Assembly (NCBI GenBank): GCA_964495705.1
Contig: CAZBWS010000029.1
Location: 1-26,507 of the forward strand
Direction of reading: 5' to 3'
Source: CAZBWS01 sp964495705
GTDB lineage: Bacteria > Pseudomonadota > Gammaproteobacteria > HTCC5015
Length of the DNA stretch: 26,507 bases
Positions within the stretch are counted from its first letter, which is position 1. The number at the start of each line of letters is the position of its first letter. The notes under the pieces are model-generated. The model worked only from the letters and a program-made list of their open reading frames with translations. It made no database searches and was not told where the DNA came from. The translations under genes were made by a program, and so were the position numbers. This document shows, piece after piece, positions 14,184 through 21,942 of this stretch.

Positions 14184-15119
14184 TTACAGGCTTTTGATAA
14201 AACTATCCAGCGCCTCGGCTGTTTGCTGGGGGCGCTCCATCATCGGGCCATGCCCCGTATTTGGCAGAATGACAACCTTTTCATTATCTAATAAAGGTGC
14301 CATTACTTGTATGCTAGAGACGTGTAAAATACGGTCATTCTCTCCCCAGATAATCTGTACTGGGGCACTGATATTAGGTAGTTCCAGGGCCAAGTTTTCA
14401 AAATTATCATCGCGTAGAAATTCAAAGATATAATCGTTCAGCTCTCGCTTGGCCATGCTGAGTTTGGCAAAATACGCTTTGATTGACGCTGTCATAAAGG
14501 GTTTTTCTACCATTACATAATCAAAGAAGCGATCAACGTCGTCTACCGAATGCATAATTAAAGGGTTGGGTTCTCCGCCAGCCATAGCTTTCCATGCGTC
14601 TGCGATGACGGGACTTAAAATACCGCCATTACTTAACAAGGTGACCGATAGTACCTTGGCTGGTAGGCGCGCCGCATACATGCCGGCAATATGTCCACCC
14701 ATAGAGCTGCCAATCATATGAAAACTAGGCAAACCGATAGCTTCTATTACACGGTGTAAACGTTGCATCTGTGCAGAAATTTTATAGCTCACGTTCCTAG
14801 GTTTATCACTCTCCCCATGGCCAAGCAGGTCGATAGCGACTAAGCGATAGTCGCCACTAAGAAAAGCGGCCATGCGCGGCCAGTTATCCTTTTCTGCACC
14901 AAAGCCATGTACAAATACGATAGTTGGCTTGTTCTCATCTTCACCACTGTCTAAATAAGCATAATTGTATTCACCTACTTGGATGTTGTGGGCTTGCATA
15001 CCCGCTGCAGTGCGAGCCGCTTGCATGGCGGCGTCATATACCCAAGCCGGGGCAAATTGGTTAATGCAGGCAAAGGCCAAGATAGGGATGAAAATCAGTG
15101 CAACAATAATTTTTTTCAT
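14184..15119 (-). CDS. Membrane-anchored alpha/beta hydrolase (PlaF-like), copy 2
   Basis: 311 aa. The N-terminal hydrophobic helix (KKIIVALIFIPILAF) should anchor it in the inner membrane facing the periplasm. The hydrolase core has the oxyanion loop HGFG (71-74), the nucleophile elbow GSSMGG with Ser139, Asp262 (GENDRIL) and His290 (GHGPMMERP). Layout and triad spacing resemble PlaF (PA2949) of Pseudomonas aeruginosa, a membrane-bound phospholipase A1, so a lipid ester substrate is likely but unproven. The upstream gene (15173-16105) is a paralogue; 53 bases separate them and contain a hairpin built from an inverted DUS-like pair. Its stop is 10 bases from the convergent FecR-like gene. Confidence 0.85.
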   Translation of the reverse strand: MKKIIVALIFIPILAFACINQFAPAWVYDAAMQAARTAAGMQAHNIQVGEYNYAYLDSGEDENKPTIVFVHGFGAEKDNWPRMAAFLSGDYRLVAIDLLGHGESDKPRNVSYKISAQMQRLHRVIEAIGLPSFHMIGSSMGGHIAGMYAARLPAKVLSVTLLSNGGILSPVIADAWKAMAGGEPNPLIMHSVDDVDRFFDYVMVEKPFMTASIKAYFAKLSMAKRELNDYIFEFLRDDNFENLALELPNISAPVQIIWGENDRILHVSSIQVMAPLLDNEKVVILPNTGHGPMMERPQQTAEALDSFIKSL

Positions 15120-15136
15120 GGGAGCTTTATCAGTTG

Positions 15137-15167
15137 ATGCGGATAGGCTGTTTCAGCTTATCCGCAT
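15137..15167 (-). repeat. 14-bp hairpin of inverted DUS-like copies 7 and 8
   Basis: ATGCGGATAGGCTG (15137-15150), loop TTT (15151-15153), CAGCTTATCCGCAT (15154-15167). All 14 positions can pair in the plus-strand transcript and 13 in the minus-strand transcript, the exception being a G/T site that reads A/C there. It contains one exact decamer and one inverted nonamer. It starts 5 bases after the upstream hydrolase stop. No T-tract follows, so if it terminates or attenuates transcription it does so imperfectly; it may instead stabilise the upstream message. Confidence 0.7.
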
Positions 15168-15172
15168 TCAGG

Positions 15173-16105
15173 TTATAGAAAGTTTTTTAATAGTAGGGCT
15201 GAGGCCTTGGGCTTTTCTAGCATGGGCAAGTGCCCAATGCCAGGCATGACCTCTACGCTAACACTAGGTAGCACGTGTTTGATTGTGTCAATGCTAGAGC
15301 TATGTAGTACGCGGTCTGCGCCGCCCCAGATTACTTGCACAGGAGTTTTTATTTGGCGTAGGAACGGTTCGAGTGGCTCGGGGTAATACGCATCGCCGTG
15401 GAAGTTGCTGAATATTTTTTCATATAGCGGCGCATGCACCGCGCTTTGTTCTGCGTAATACTGCTTGATAGAGTGGGTCATAAACGGCGGCTGTGCAAAT
15501 ACATAGCCAAAGAAGCGGTCTACATCGTCAGTACTGCGAATGATGAGCGGGTGGGGTTCGTTATTTTCTAAAGCGACGAGCATGTCTGATTTATGCGGCA
15601 TGAATACCCCCGCATTATCAAATAAGTGTGTAGTCAATATTTGCTCTGGGTACATAGCGGTATACATGCCGGCGATATAGCCCCCCATGGAACTGCCGGC
15701 TATATGAAACTGTTTGAGCCCCAATGCGTCGGCAAAGGCCTTTACGCGTTTAGTTTGGCTAGATATTTTGTAGTCGGCCTGCATCTCTCGTGGACTGTCG
15801 CCGTGGCCGAGTAAGTCCAGTGCGATTACGTGGGCGTCATCCTTTAAAAATACCGCCATTCGCGCCCAGTTGTCCTTGTTTGCGGTGAAGCCGTGTACCA
15901 TTAATATGACGGGTTTGTCTGTGTTTTCGTTATCTAAGTAATGATAGGTGAAGGCGCCGGCCTTGACTTGTTTATGCTCTAAGCCTGCAGCTGCTCGAGT
16001 GAGGTCTTGCACACCCTTAAATAATATATCGGGTGCGCCAAGGTTAAGTGCGCTTAGGCTTAACATGAGTAGTAAAATGGTAGCCAGGGCGATTTTTTTC
16101 AGCAT
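15173..16105 (-). CDS. Membrane-anchored alpha/beta hydrolase (PlaF-like), copy 1
   Basis: 310 aa, clearly paralogous to the next gene: same N-terminal membrane helix, same shared stretches (HGF.A.KDNW, DLLGHG, GSSMGG.IAGMY, DDVDRFF.YV, PFMT.SIK.Y) and almost identical catalytic positions: Ser139, Asp264 (GGADRVLHSSS) and His292 (GHLPMLEKP). Likely a periplasm-facing lipase or phospholipase of the PlaF or Moraxella lipase group. It arose by tandem duplication; divergence is greatest in the lid region (about 150-180) and around 225-250, where substrate preference would be set. Probably one operon with copy 2, although the intervening hairpin could lower expression of the distal gene. Confidence 0.85.
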   Translation of the reverse strand: MLKKIALATILLLMLSLSALNLGAPDILFKGVQDLTRAAAGLEHKQVKAGAFTYHYLDNENTDKPVILMVHGFTANKDNWARMAVFLKDDAHVIALDLLGHGDSPREMQADYKISSQTKRVKAFADALGLKQFHIAGSSMGGYIAGMYTAMYPEQILTTHLFDNAGVFMPHKSDMLVALENNEPHPLIIRSTDDVDRFFGYVFAQPPFMTHSIKQYYAEQSAVHAPLYEKIFSNFHGDAYYPEPLEPFLRQIKTPVQVIWGGADRVLHSSSIDTIKHVLPSVSVEVMPGIGHLPMLEKPKASALLLKNFL

Positions 16106-16227
16106 GATAACGGTTGTGATTCACGAAGGAAGACGCTTACACTAGCGCTTTGATGCGTAACACTCAATCTTTGAGGCGGGTTTTTCTACATGCGGCGTGA
16201 ATTGCTGTCAGGGGCGTATGATTTCTC

Positions 16228-16728
16228 ATGGCTACAGTAAAAGAATTAATGGACCAACTACCCCAGCAGGGCCACGTGCAATGGATTGGCGTGCGTGCGC
16301 AGCGCCGTGGAAAGGTACAAGTTGTTCAACAAGTGGAGGCGGTTATTGGCAAGGGCTTAACGGGAGATCGCTACCGCGGTCAGACCGGTGGTGCAGGCAA
16401 GCGGCAAGTTACCTTGCTGCAACACGAGCACTTGGCCGCGATTGCCTCAATGCTGGGGCGCACGGAAGTTAACCCCGCCGACCTGCGTCGCAATATTACC
16501 GTCTCTGGAATTAATCTTATCGCCCTCAAGGGCAAACAGTTTCGCATCGGCACGGCCGTATTGGAATATACGGGGCTGTGCCACCCTTGTTCGCGTATGG
16601 AGGAAACCTTTGGCAGGGGTGGCTATAACGCGGTGCGAGGCCACGGAGGTATCAATGCCAAAGTGATTAAAGGAGGTATTATTGAGCTCGGGGCCACAGT
16701 AGAAGCCGTGGCCTATGTGTCAGCTTAA
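16228..16728 (+). CDS. MOSC domain-containing protein
   Basis: 166 aa, the MOSC (molybdenum cofactor sulfurase C-terminal) fold: EAVIGKGLTGDRY (37-49), QVTLLQHEHL, DLRRNITVSGINL (85-97) and the conserved Cys motif GLCHPCSRME (116-125). Proteins of this group bind molybdenum cofactor and act as sulfur carriers or in reduction of N-hydroxylated compounds; the specific role here is unknown. There is no signal peptide. The ATG at 16228 has only a weak purine-rich upstream site. The last 9 bases overlap the 3' end of the convergent yceH. Confidence 0.88.
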   Translation: MATVKELMDQLPQQGHVQWIGVRAQRRGKVQVVQQVEAVIGKGLTGDRYRGQTGGAGKRQVTLLQHEHLAAIASMLGRTEVNPADLRRNITVSGINLIALKGKQFRIGTAVLEYTGLCHPCSRMEETFGRGGYNAVRGHGGINAKVIKGGIIELGATVEAVAYVSA

Positions 16729-17352
16729 CTGCTCAAGTAAGTCCTTCATTTGCGCTTTAAGCTCAGCTACCTCTAGTTCTAACTGATCTATTCTAGCGGT
16801 ATCCACTGGAGCTTTATTTACAGTTGACGCCATAGGCTGAATATCCCCAGCATCAAAAACTAGCTGCGTATAGCGTGCTTCACGTTGGCCTGCGGCTTTG
16901 GGCTGTAATTCCACTAAGGGTGTATTGCGTTGGCTTAAATAATCTAAACGGTCCGCGATCAGCTCTGCGTTGTCGATCATTTTTGCCGTTCGCGTAACCA
17001 ACTCGTTTAAAGTCTGCGGGCCACGTAGCATCAGCATGCACAGTATTGCTTGTTCTGCTTTGCCTTCATCGCCAAGGTTCAAGTTCAGTTTGTTACGCAC
17101 TTTGTGTTCATAGCGCGACGCCCGTGATCCAGAGTCAACGAGTAGCCAGCTTTCGCTTTCCAGCTCGTTCAGGGCGTGCCCCAGCTCGCCGCCCGCTAAG
17201 TTCATGACAGGATTGCGGTTGGTTTTTTGGTTGCACCCCAATAGTAGGCTGTTTTGGGTCAGCGGATATTGTTCAGGAGTGGTGAGCTGCTTTTCCATTA
17301 GGCAGGCAATGGCGCGGGCTTGGGTTTCGTTGAGTTCGGTGACGGGGTTCAT
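16720..17352 (-). CDS. yceH: YceH/DUF480 family protein
   Basis: 210 aa from ATG 17352, chosen because AAAGGAAAC lies directly upstream and MNPVTELNETQARAIACLMEK is the usual family start; a longer frame to 17406 has no such support. Two winged-helix-like domains: the first with EKQLTTPEQYPLTQNSLLLG and CNQKTNRNPVM (about 20-51), the second with AEQAILCMLMLRGPQTLNEL. The last 25 residues are a coiled coil (IDQLELEVAELKAQMKDLLEQL). DUF480 proteins look like DNA-binding regulators, but no target is firmly established. The 3' end overlaps the MOSC gene by 9 bases on the opposite strand. Confidence 0.9.
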   Translation of the reverse strand: MNPVTELNETQARAIACLMEKQLTTPEQYPLTQNSLLLGCNQKTNRNPVMNLAGGELGHALNELESESWLLVDSGSRASRYEHKVRNKLNLNLGDEGKAEQAILCMLMLRGPQTLNELVTRTAKMIDNAELIADRLDYLSQRNTPLVELQPKAAGQREARYTQLVFDAGDIQPMASTVNKAPVDTARIDQLELEVAELKAQMKDLLEQLS

Positions 17353-17467
17353 AGCGTTTCCTTTGTTTGGTTTATTGTAACGCCTAATAAAAGCACTGCA
17401 TTTCAATTCAGATGAGAGGCTCAGCTAATGGCTTGAATGTTGTAAATGGATGCTGCATTGTTGGCCA

Positions 17468-18397
17468 ATGCGTATTATTATTTTACTTGTACTGTTTTCT
17501 TTTCAAGCGTCTGCTTATTCTAAGACTAACCATAAAAAAATTACTGAAGCGGCCGTTGATTTGGTGCAGCGCTGTGAGCTGCCTATGTCACTCAGTGAGA
17601 GTCAGCTTGATACCTTGGTTGAACTTAATCTTGGTCAGGACGGTGTATTCAAAAAAATGCGTCTCTGGCACTTTCCTGCACCACTAGCAGGGAGTGGTGA
17701 TCCTGCACCACAAAAACAGCGCGCTTGGTTGTATGGAAAACTAGTCACAGAAACTACCTTTGATCGCTGGGTGAAATACTTAGATGAGCAAATCAAAAAA
17801 GAAGCTGCGTTTGAGCAGCGCCTACCAGGCATCGGCGCGCTGCTGCATTATGTACAAGACCTCGCTGTGCCAGCTCATGCAGTGCCTATCTTCCACCCTT
17901 CCAGAATTGCTAATGCGGATAGGCTGGATAGCTGGAAAAAATTGGCGGCCAAGGGACAAGCCTTGCTGCCTTCTACTCAGAAAATTTGTGAGACGATCAG
18001 TAGTGGAAAAGTTGATGACGTCATCGAGTTTCTGAGCCAGTTCCGAAAATTGACATTGAAAAGCTTGCGTAAGCCATTGGGTTCAGATTGTCAGGGGGTT
18101 AGCTGCACTTGGTCGCGTTACTGGTCGCAAGAGGTTTCTGATAATGGCTTTGCCGATTATGGCTGTGGCGGCAAGGATGTCTTTGGTAAAAAAGAGTTCA
18201 AGTGTGAAGGTGAGAAGTACAAGGTAAAGCCAGAGTTATATGAAACCTTCGCTGCAGACCGCTTCAAAGATGCGGTGATCGCCAGCGCGCAAATGTTGCT
18301 TTACTACTATGCTTACGAAGGTGAGAGCAATAAAGCGCAAGAGACTCAATGGCTGCCCAATAAACAATTACTGGAGTGGGTACAGAAGAATTATTGA
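17468..18397 (+). CDS. Zinc phospholipase C/S1-P1 nuclease-like exported protein
   Basis: 309 aa from ATG 17468, which gives a textbook signal peptide (MRIIILLVLFSFQASA); an in-frame ATG at 17450 adds six residues, and neither has a good ribosome binding site. The mature protein is helical and metal-rich: His22 near the new N-terminus, RLWHFPAP (65-72), and ALLHYVQDLAVPAHAVPIFH with His127, Asp131 and His137. The spacing of 4 and 6 equals His118/Asp122/His128 of Bacillus zinc phospholipase C, also found in S1/P1 nucleases. A Cys-rich stretch (DCQGVSC, YGCGG) follows. Likely a secreted or periplasmic phosphodiesterase acting on phospholipid or nucleic acid; which one cannot be told. It contains a DUS-like decamer and its 3' end overlaps the DnaT-like gene. 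Confidence 0.75.
   Translation: MRIIILLVLFSFQASAYSKTNHKKITEAAVDLVQRCELPMSLSESQLDTLVELNLGQDGVFKKMRLWHFPAPLAGSGDPAPQKQRAWLYGKLVTETTFDRWVKYLDEQIKKEAAFEQRLPGIGALLHYVQDLAVPAHAVPIFHPSRIANADRLDSWKKLAAKGQALLPSTQKICETISSGKVDDVIEFLSQFRKLTLKSLRKPLGSDCQGVSCTWSRYWSQEVSDNGFADYGCGGKDVFGKKEFKCEGEKYKVKPELYETFAADRFKDAVIASAQMLLYYYAYEGESNKAQETQWLPNKQLLEWVQKNY
17913..17922 (+). repeat. DUS-like decamer ATGCGGATAG, copy 9
   Basis: Exact copy with the full extended form ATGCGGATAGGCTGG, inside the phospholipase-like gene, where it encodes N-A-D-R-L-D. Confidence 0.7.
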
Positions 18398-18636
18398 AAA
18401 TCTTCAACTTTAGGTATAGGCGCATCGGGGTTCATGCTGCGGTAGGCTTTGATAGAGAACATGATAAAGAGTGTGCCCCAGTTGTCGTAGTTTTCCACAT
18501 CGTCAATACTGGTATTGACGAATTTAGTGACGAAAAAATCTACGCTGGCAGCAATATGCGACTCGGGTAGTTCATTTAGTTTGAGAATGCGTAAGGTTTC
18601 ATCTGAGGGTTGCCAGTCGGCAGCTAATATTTTCAC
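18391..18636 (-). CDS. Small DnaT-like DNA-binding domain protein
   Basis: 81 aa. DWQPSDETLRILKLNELPE (7-25), then helices to YDNWGTLFIMFSIKAYRSM (50-68), follow the pattern of the DnaT C-terminal DNA-binding domain (WQPS..., a proline-containing turn, and a final NW..F...K helix). There is no other domain, so it is about half the size of enteric DnaT. The GTG start overlaps the TAG stop of cti by one base (TAGTG), implying translational coupling to an outer-membrane-stress gene, which is odd for a primosome protein. It overlaps the convergent upstream-strand gene by 7 bases. The DnaT assignment is by pattern memory. Confidence 0.6.
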   Translation of the reverse strand: MKILAADWQPSDETLRILKLNELPESHIAASVDFFVTKFVNTSIDDVENYDNWGTLFIMFSIKAYRSMNPDAPIPKVEDFQ

Positions 18637-20993
18637 TATCTATTCTCTATGCGGTTGTAGTCCATCAAGCCAGCCACGCGAGGCTGTTGTTGCTGATAAG
18701 TTTTGTGCAGTAAATCACTATGCGCCCAAAAATCGGGGCTGGTGCGGCGCACGCCATATTCGCTTAACAGTTTAAAGTAGTCGTCTTCGCTTTGCAGCTG
18801 ACCAATATGCTGTGCCAGTGCAGTTAACTCCTCTGAGTCGATAGACCAGAAAGCATTAGGGTAATCCCCAATAATGCCATAGGCCACGGTGAGACTGTCT
18901 TCTTCGGGGAGGCGGTTTTTGTGCTCTTTGAGCAAGCTGGTGATGTTGCTATGGGCTTTATTGCCCAGCACAGTAAATAGCTGTGGCCCATGTTTCTTAT
19001 CCTTAATTAATAGCACCGTGGACTCCGGCAGTAGGCTGGCCGGTATGCCCTGCACCGACGCTATCTTGTTTAGGCTGTCGAGATAGTCTGCGGGTGCAGA
19101 TGCTATATCGTAGGAGTGATTAAGTGCAGGTGCGATATGTTGTTTGAGTTTGTCATACAGCTCCAGCTTAGGGTTTGTGGTGCTGTAATTGATAGCGGGG
19201 GCGTGGTCGTCAATATAAGACTCGCAGCTGTATAAGTGCTCTTTGACTTTCTCGCTGGCATTGCGGTACCAGTAATTACGTAATTTATAGCGAGTTTGCT
19301 GAGGCAATAAAGTAAGGAAGTTAAACTCCCCTTCAATGCGCAGAAAATCCATATATAAGCGGGTGTTAAGTTGATGGCCAATATTGCCGAATACATCAAA
19401 GTCTACGGTTAGTAGGTAGTGAATACGCTCTAGTAGAGGGTAGTCGATGACCCAGGCGGTTTTGGGCGCTTCGCCAACTAAGCCTTTAACGACAACCGCA
19501 TTATCGAAGTTGCGGAAAATAGTAAGTGCCGCGTTGGGGTTGTGACCATCGCCATTCCAAATCAAATCTAAATTCAATTCACGGTCTTTATCTAGCACCG
19601 CATCGAGGGCTTTTTTCTTGGCGTTTAAGTAATCTCTATTGGCACCGGAATACTTGGTCCAGTGTGCGAGTAAGCCGGCATTGCTGCCGTCTTGTCCCGG
19701 TAACACTAAGCTATTGCTTTGAGCATCCAAGAACTCATCCAACATGGGTAAAGCTTTACCGTCTGGCTCTACAAAAAACACCCAGAAGTGATCATTAATG
19801 ACATCGACGGCAACTTGCCCTCGGCACACAGGGCCTTTTATAAAGCCCATGATAATGTGCTCGGACTCTTCCAGCATAAAGCGGTAGCGTGAACGAGCGG
19901 GTAGCTCGCGGAAGGTCACAAAGGGGTTGGGTGCGGAATCCTTGTTGTAAGCGGGCAGTTCAGTGACCGTGTAATTAGGCTTGAAGAATAGCTCTTCTAC
20001 CCACTGCATGCGTTCGGGGTTTAGGGCGTAGGGTAAGTGGGTTTTGGTTATTAGCGACGACTGCTCTATTTGCAGGCGATAATAGATGCGTTCGGCTTGT
20101 GGGTCGCCATAGGGGCGGCGTGTGGATACTATCTTAATAGCTTGCCCAGGCGGAGTGAAAGAACGTACTAGCTTAAAGTAAGGAGTGCTTGCAGCTGGCC
20201 TGTCAATTTGATCAAAGTATAAATTTGCTAAGAACCAGTGCTCGTAGATATAGCGCGAGACCAGTTGAGATTTTTTGTCATCTTGGTTGAGAAAGCGCTC
20301 CCACTTGGAAACACGCTGCTGGTGCTCTTGGTCTAGTGCCTGAGGCTCAGGCAAGGCCGCCCCTAGACTTAACCATTGTGTAAGTGTTTTATATTCTTGT
20401 GTAGGCAGAGCAGGTAGTCCATAGGGCATACCTGCGGAGGGGTTTTTCTTGGCAAAGCGCGGAAACTCTTCAACACTAGGACACTCGTTATTGCGTTTAA
20501 TTGAGACATCGTAGTCATCAGGCAGTAGAGTATGCTCGCTAGGCCCTTGTTGATATTTTAACGCTAAGCTTTGAAATAATAAGCTGCTATCGAGGTTTGC
20601 ATGTGCTTCCTGACGGCGTTCATTTAGCACGGGGAAAAAGTCTTTATTTCTCCACGCCTGTGTGCCGTGGGCATCAACGAATAAACGAGTTGGTTTGCTG
20701 GCCAGTAGACGTTGGCCGTTATAAACCACGTCCTTGCTTGCACCGCGTTCTATACCTGCGCTGGAGTCGAGCTTTAGTTGACATGGTGCGTCATAACAGC
20801 CGTGGCATACTACGCAGCGACCATTGAGTATAGGCTTGATGTTTTCATGGTAGTTCATCCCTGCAGCAGAGGTATTAGAGACTAGGCGCTCGCGAGGCTT
20901 TTCCTTGCCATAAAGGTTATTTAACTGATAGCCGCCAATGGCAGCACAACCACTGAGGAATAAAGTGAGTAGCAGAGCTTTGTAAAGATTCAT
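18636..20993 (-). CDS. cti: Fatty acid cis/trans isomerase
   Basis: Cti isomerises cis-unsaturated fatty acids of membrane phospholipids to trans, rapidly stiffening the membrane under solvent or heat stress in Pseudomonas and Vibrio. 785 aa, family length. The N-terminus has a signal with a lipobox-like FLSGC (Cys16), suggesting a periplasm-facing lipoprotein, although known Cti is described as a soluble periplasmic cytochrome. A c-type heme motif CVVCH (60-64) follows, with extra Cys at 66 and 71 (HGCYDAPC). The long remainder carries family-typical blocks such as NPFVTFRELPARSRYRF and HFWVFFVEPDG. It is probably constitutive, since the enzyme acts without new synthesis. Coupled to the DnaT-like gene downstream. 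Confidence 0.93.
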   Translation of the reverse strand: MNLYKALLLTLFLSGCAAIGGYQLNNLYGKEKPRERLVSNTSAAGMNYHENIKPILNGRCVVCHGCYDAPCQLKLDSSAGIERGASKDVVYNGQRLLASKPTRLFVDAHGTQAWRNKDFFPVLNERRQEAHANLDSSLLFQSLALKYQQGPSEHTLLPDDYDVSIKRNNECPSVEEFPRFAKKNPSAGMPYGLPALPTQEYKTLTQWLSLGAALPEPQALDQEHQQRVSKWERFLNQDDKKSQLVSRYIYEHWFLANLYFDQIDRPAASTPYFKLVRSFTPPGQAIKIVSTRRPYGDPQAERIYYRLQIEQSSLITKTHLPYALNPERMQWVEELFFKPNYTVTELPAYNKDSAPNPFVTFRELPARSRYRFMLEESEHIIMGFIKGPVCRGQVAVDVINDHFWVFFVEPDGKALPMLDEFLDAQSNSLVLPGQDGSNAGLLAHWTKYSGANRDYLNAKKKALDAVLDKDRELNLDLIWNGDGHNPNAALTIFRNFDNAVVVKGLVGEAPKTAWVIDYPLLERIHYLLTVDFDVFGNIGHQLNTRLYMDFLRIEGEFNFLTLLPQQTRYKLRNYWYRNASEKVKEHLYSCESYIDDHAPAINYSTTNPKLELYDKLKQHIAPALNHSYDIASAPADYLDSLNKIASVQGIPASLLPESTVLLIKDKKHGPQLFTVLGNKAHSNITSLLKEHKNRLPEEDSLTVAYGIIGDYPNAFWSIDSEELTALAQHIGQLQSEDDYFKLLSEYGVRRTSPDFWAHSDLLHKTYQQQQPRVAGLMDYNRIENR

Positions 20994-21159
20994 AATCGGT
21001 GTCGTATAGGTTTTTTTTTAGTATAAAGCACGCGTTTTCATTATTAAATTGGAGTACTAATTAATAATGTTACATATGCATATAAATCACGACAGCAGAT
21101 TTTTTCGCTTCTGGTATTATCAAAGATCATTTTTCTACATGTCTGCAAGAGAAAGGTTT

Positions 21160-21942
21160 ATGTTAGTTCGTCTATTGGGCGCGTTTATCGGTTGGAAGCT
21201 GCTGGGTTTCCTCGGTATTTTTATTGGTTATATGGTCGCGGGCGCTATTCACCGCTATGTTGCTTTTGGAGCGGGTGCTGTTAATCCGCTATCGAATGGT
21301 CAGCGTCAACAAGTTTTTCTCACTACGCTGTTTAGTCTAATGGGAAAACTGGCCAAATCTGACGGCCACATCTCTGAATCTGAAATAGCCCATGCACAGC
21401 AGATGATGGCGCAGCTGGGCATGAATGAAGAACGTAAGCGCGACGCTATTGAACAGTTCCGCGCAGGGGCGAAGTCCGATTTTGATATGGCTGCGCAACT
21501 ACAGCAGTTTAATGCAGTGTGTGGGCACACGCATAACCTGAAGCAAATGTTATTGATTTCTCTACTGGGCGTAGCCCATGCGGACGGGGTGTTTGATGCG
21601 ATGGAGCAGCGCCTACTGAGTGAAATTGCCGAGAGTTTAGGTTACAACGCGGCGGCCTTTGCAGAGATCATGCGCCGCACGCAGTCTCAGCAAGGCTTTG
21701 CGGGTAATCAAAATCGAGCCAGTTCCAGTGTATCCGCATTAGAAGAAGCCTATACGGCTTTGGGTGTCAGCAAGGATATGACGGATGCGCAAATTAAGCG
21801 TGCCTATCGCAAGCTTATGAGTGAACACCACCCTGATAAACTCACAGGCCAAGGCTTGCCCGAGGATATGATTAAACTGGCAACAGAGAAGGCTAAGGAA
21901 ATTACAGCCGCCTACGAGTTAATCAAACAAAACCGCGTCTAA
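21160..21942 (+). CDS. djlA: Co-chaperone DjlA
   Basis: Membrane-anchored J-domain protein that stimulates DnaK. 260 aa from ATG 21160. I chose this start because AGAAAGG lies just before it and the protein then begins, like E. coli DjlA, directly with the single membrane helix containing Gly-rich LLGFLGIFIGYMVAG; in-frame starts at 21067 and 21139 add an atypical N-terminus. The central TerB-like helical domain spans about 45-180. The C-terminal J domain carries TIKRAYRKLMSEHHPDKL-like sequence (IKRAYRKLMSEHHPDKL), with the HPD tripeptide intact. Its TAA overlaps the ATG of the next gene (TAATG). A DUS-like nonamer lies in the linker before the J domain. Confidence 0.94.
   Translation: MLVRLLGAFIGWKLLGFLGIFIGYMVAGAIHRYVAFGAGAVNPLSNGQRQQVFLTTLFSLMGKLAKSDGHISESEIAHAQQMMAQLGMNEERKRDAIEQFRAGAKSDFDMAAQLQQFNAVCGHTHNLKQMLLISLLGVAHADGVFDAMEQRLLSEIAESLGYNAAAFAEIMRRTQSQQGFAGNQNRASSSVSALEEAYTALGVSKDMTDAQIKRAYRKLMSEHHPDKLTGQGLPEDMIKLATEKAKEITAAYELIKQNRV
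21731..21739 (-). repeat. DUS-like nonamer ATGCGGATA, copy 10
   Basis: Nine of ten core bases on the minus strand, followed by CACTGG, so the CTG tail is kept. Inside djlA, encoding V-S-A-L. Confidence 0.55.

Noticed and set aside
16720..17406. Longer start for yceH at 17406 and for other genes (djlA 21067, FecR-like 13532, GST-like 26460)
   Set aside because: Shorter starts have better ribosome binding sites, family-typical N-termini or a proper signal or anchor at the start.
16720..18397. Convergent 3' overlaps (MOSC/yceH 9 bases; PLC-like/DnaT-like 7 bases) as possible antisense control
   Set aside because: Overlaps are only a few bases and fit general gene compaction.
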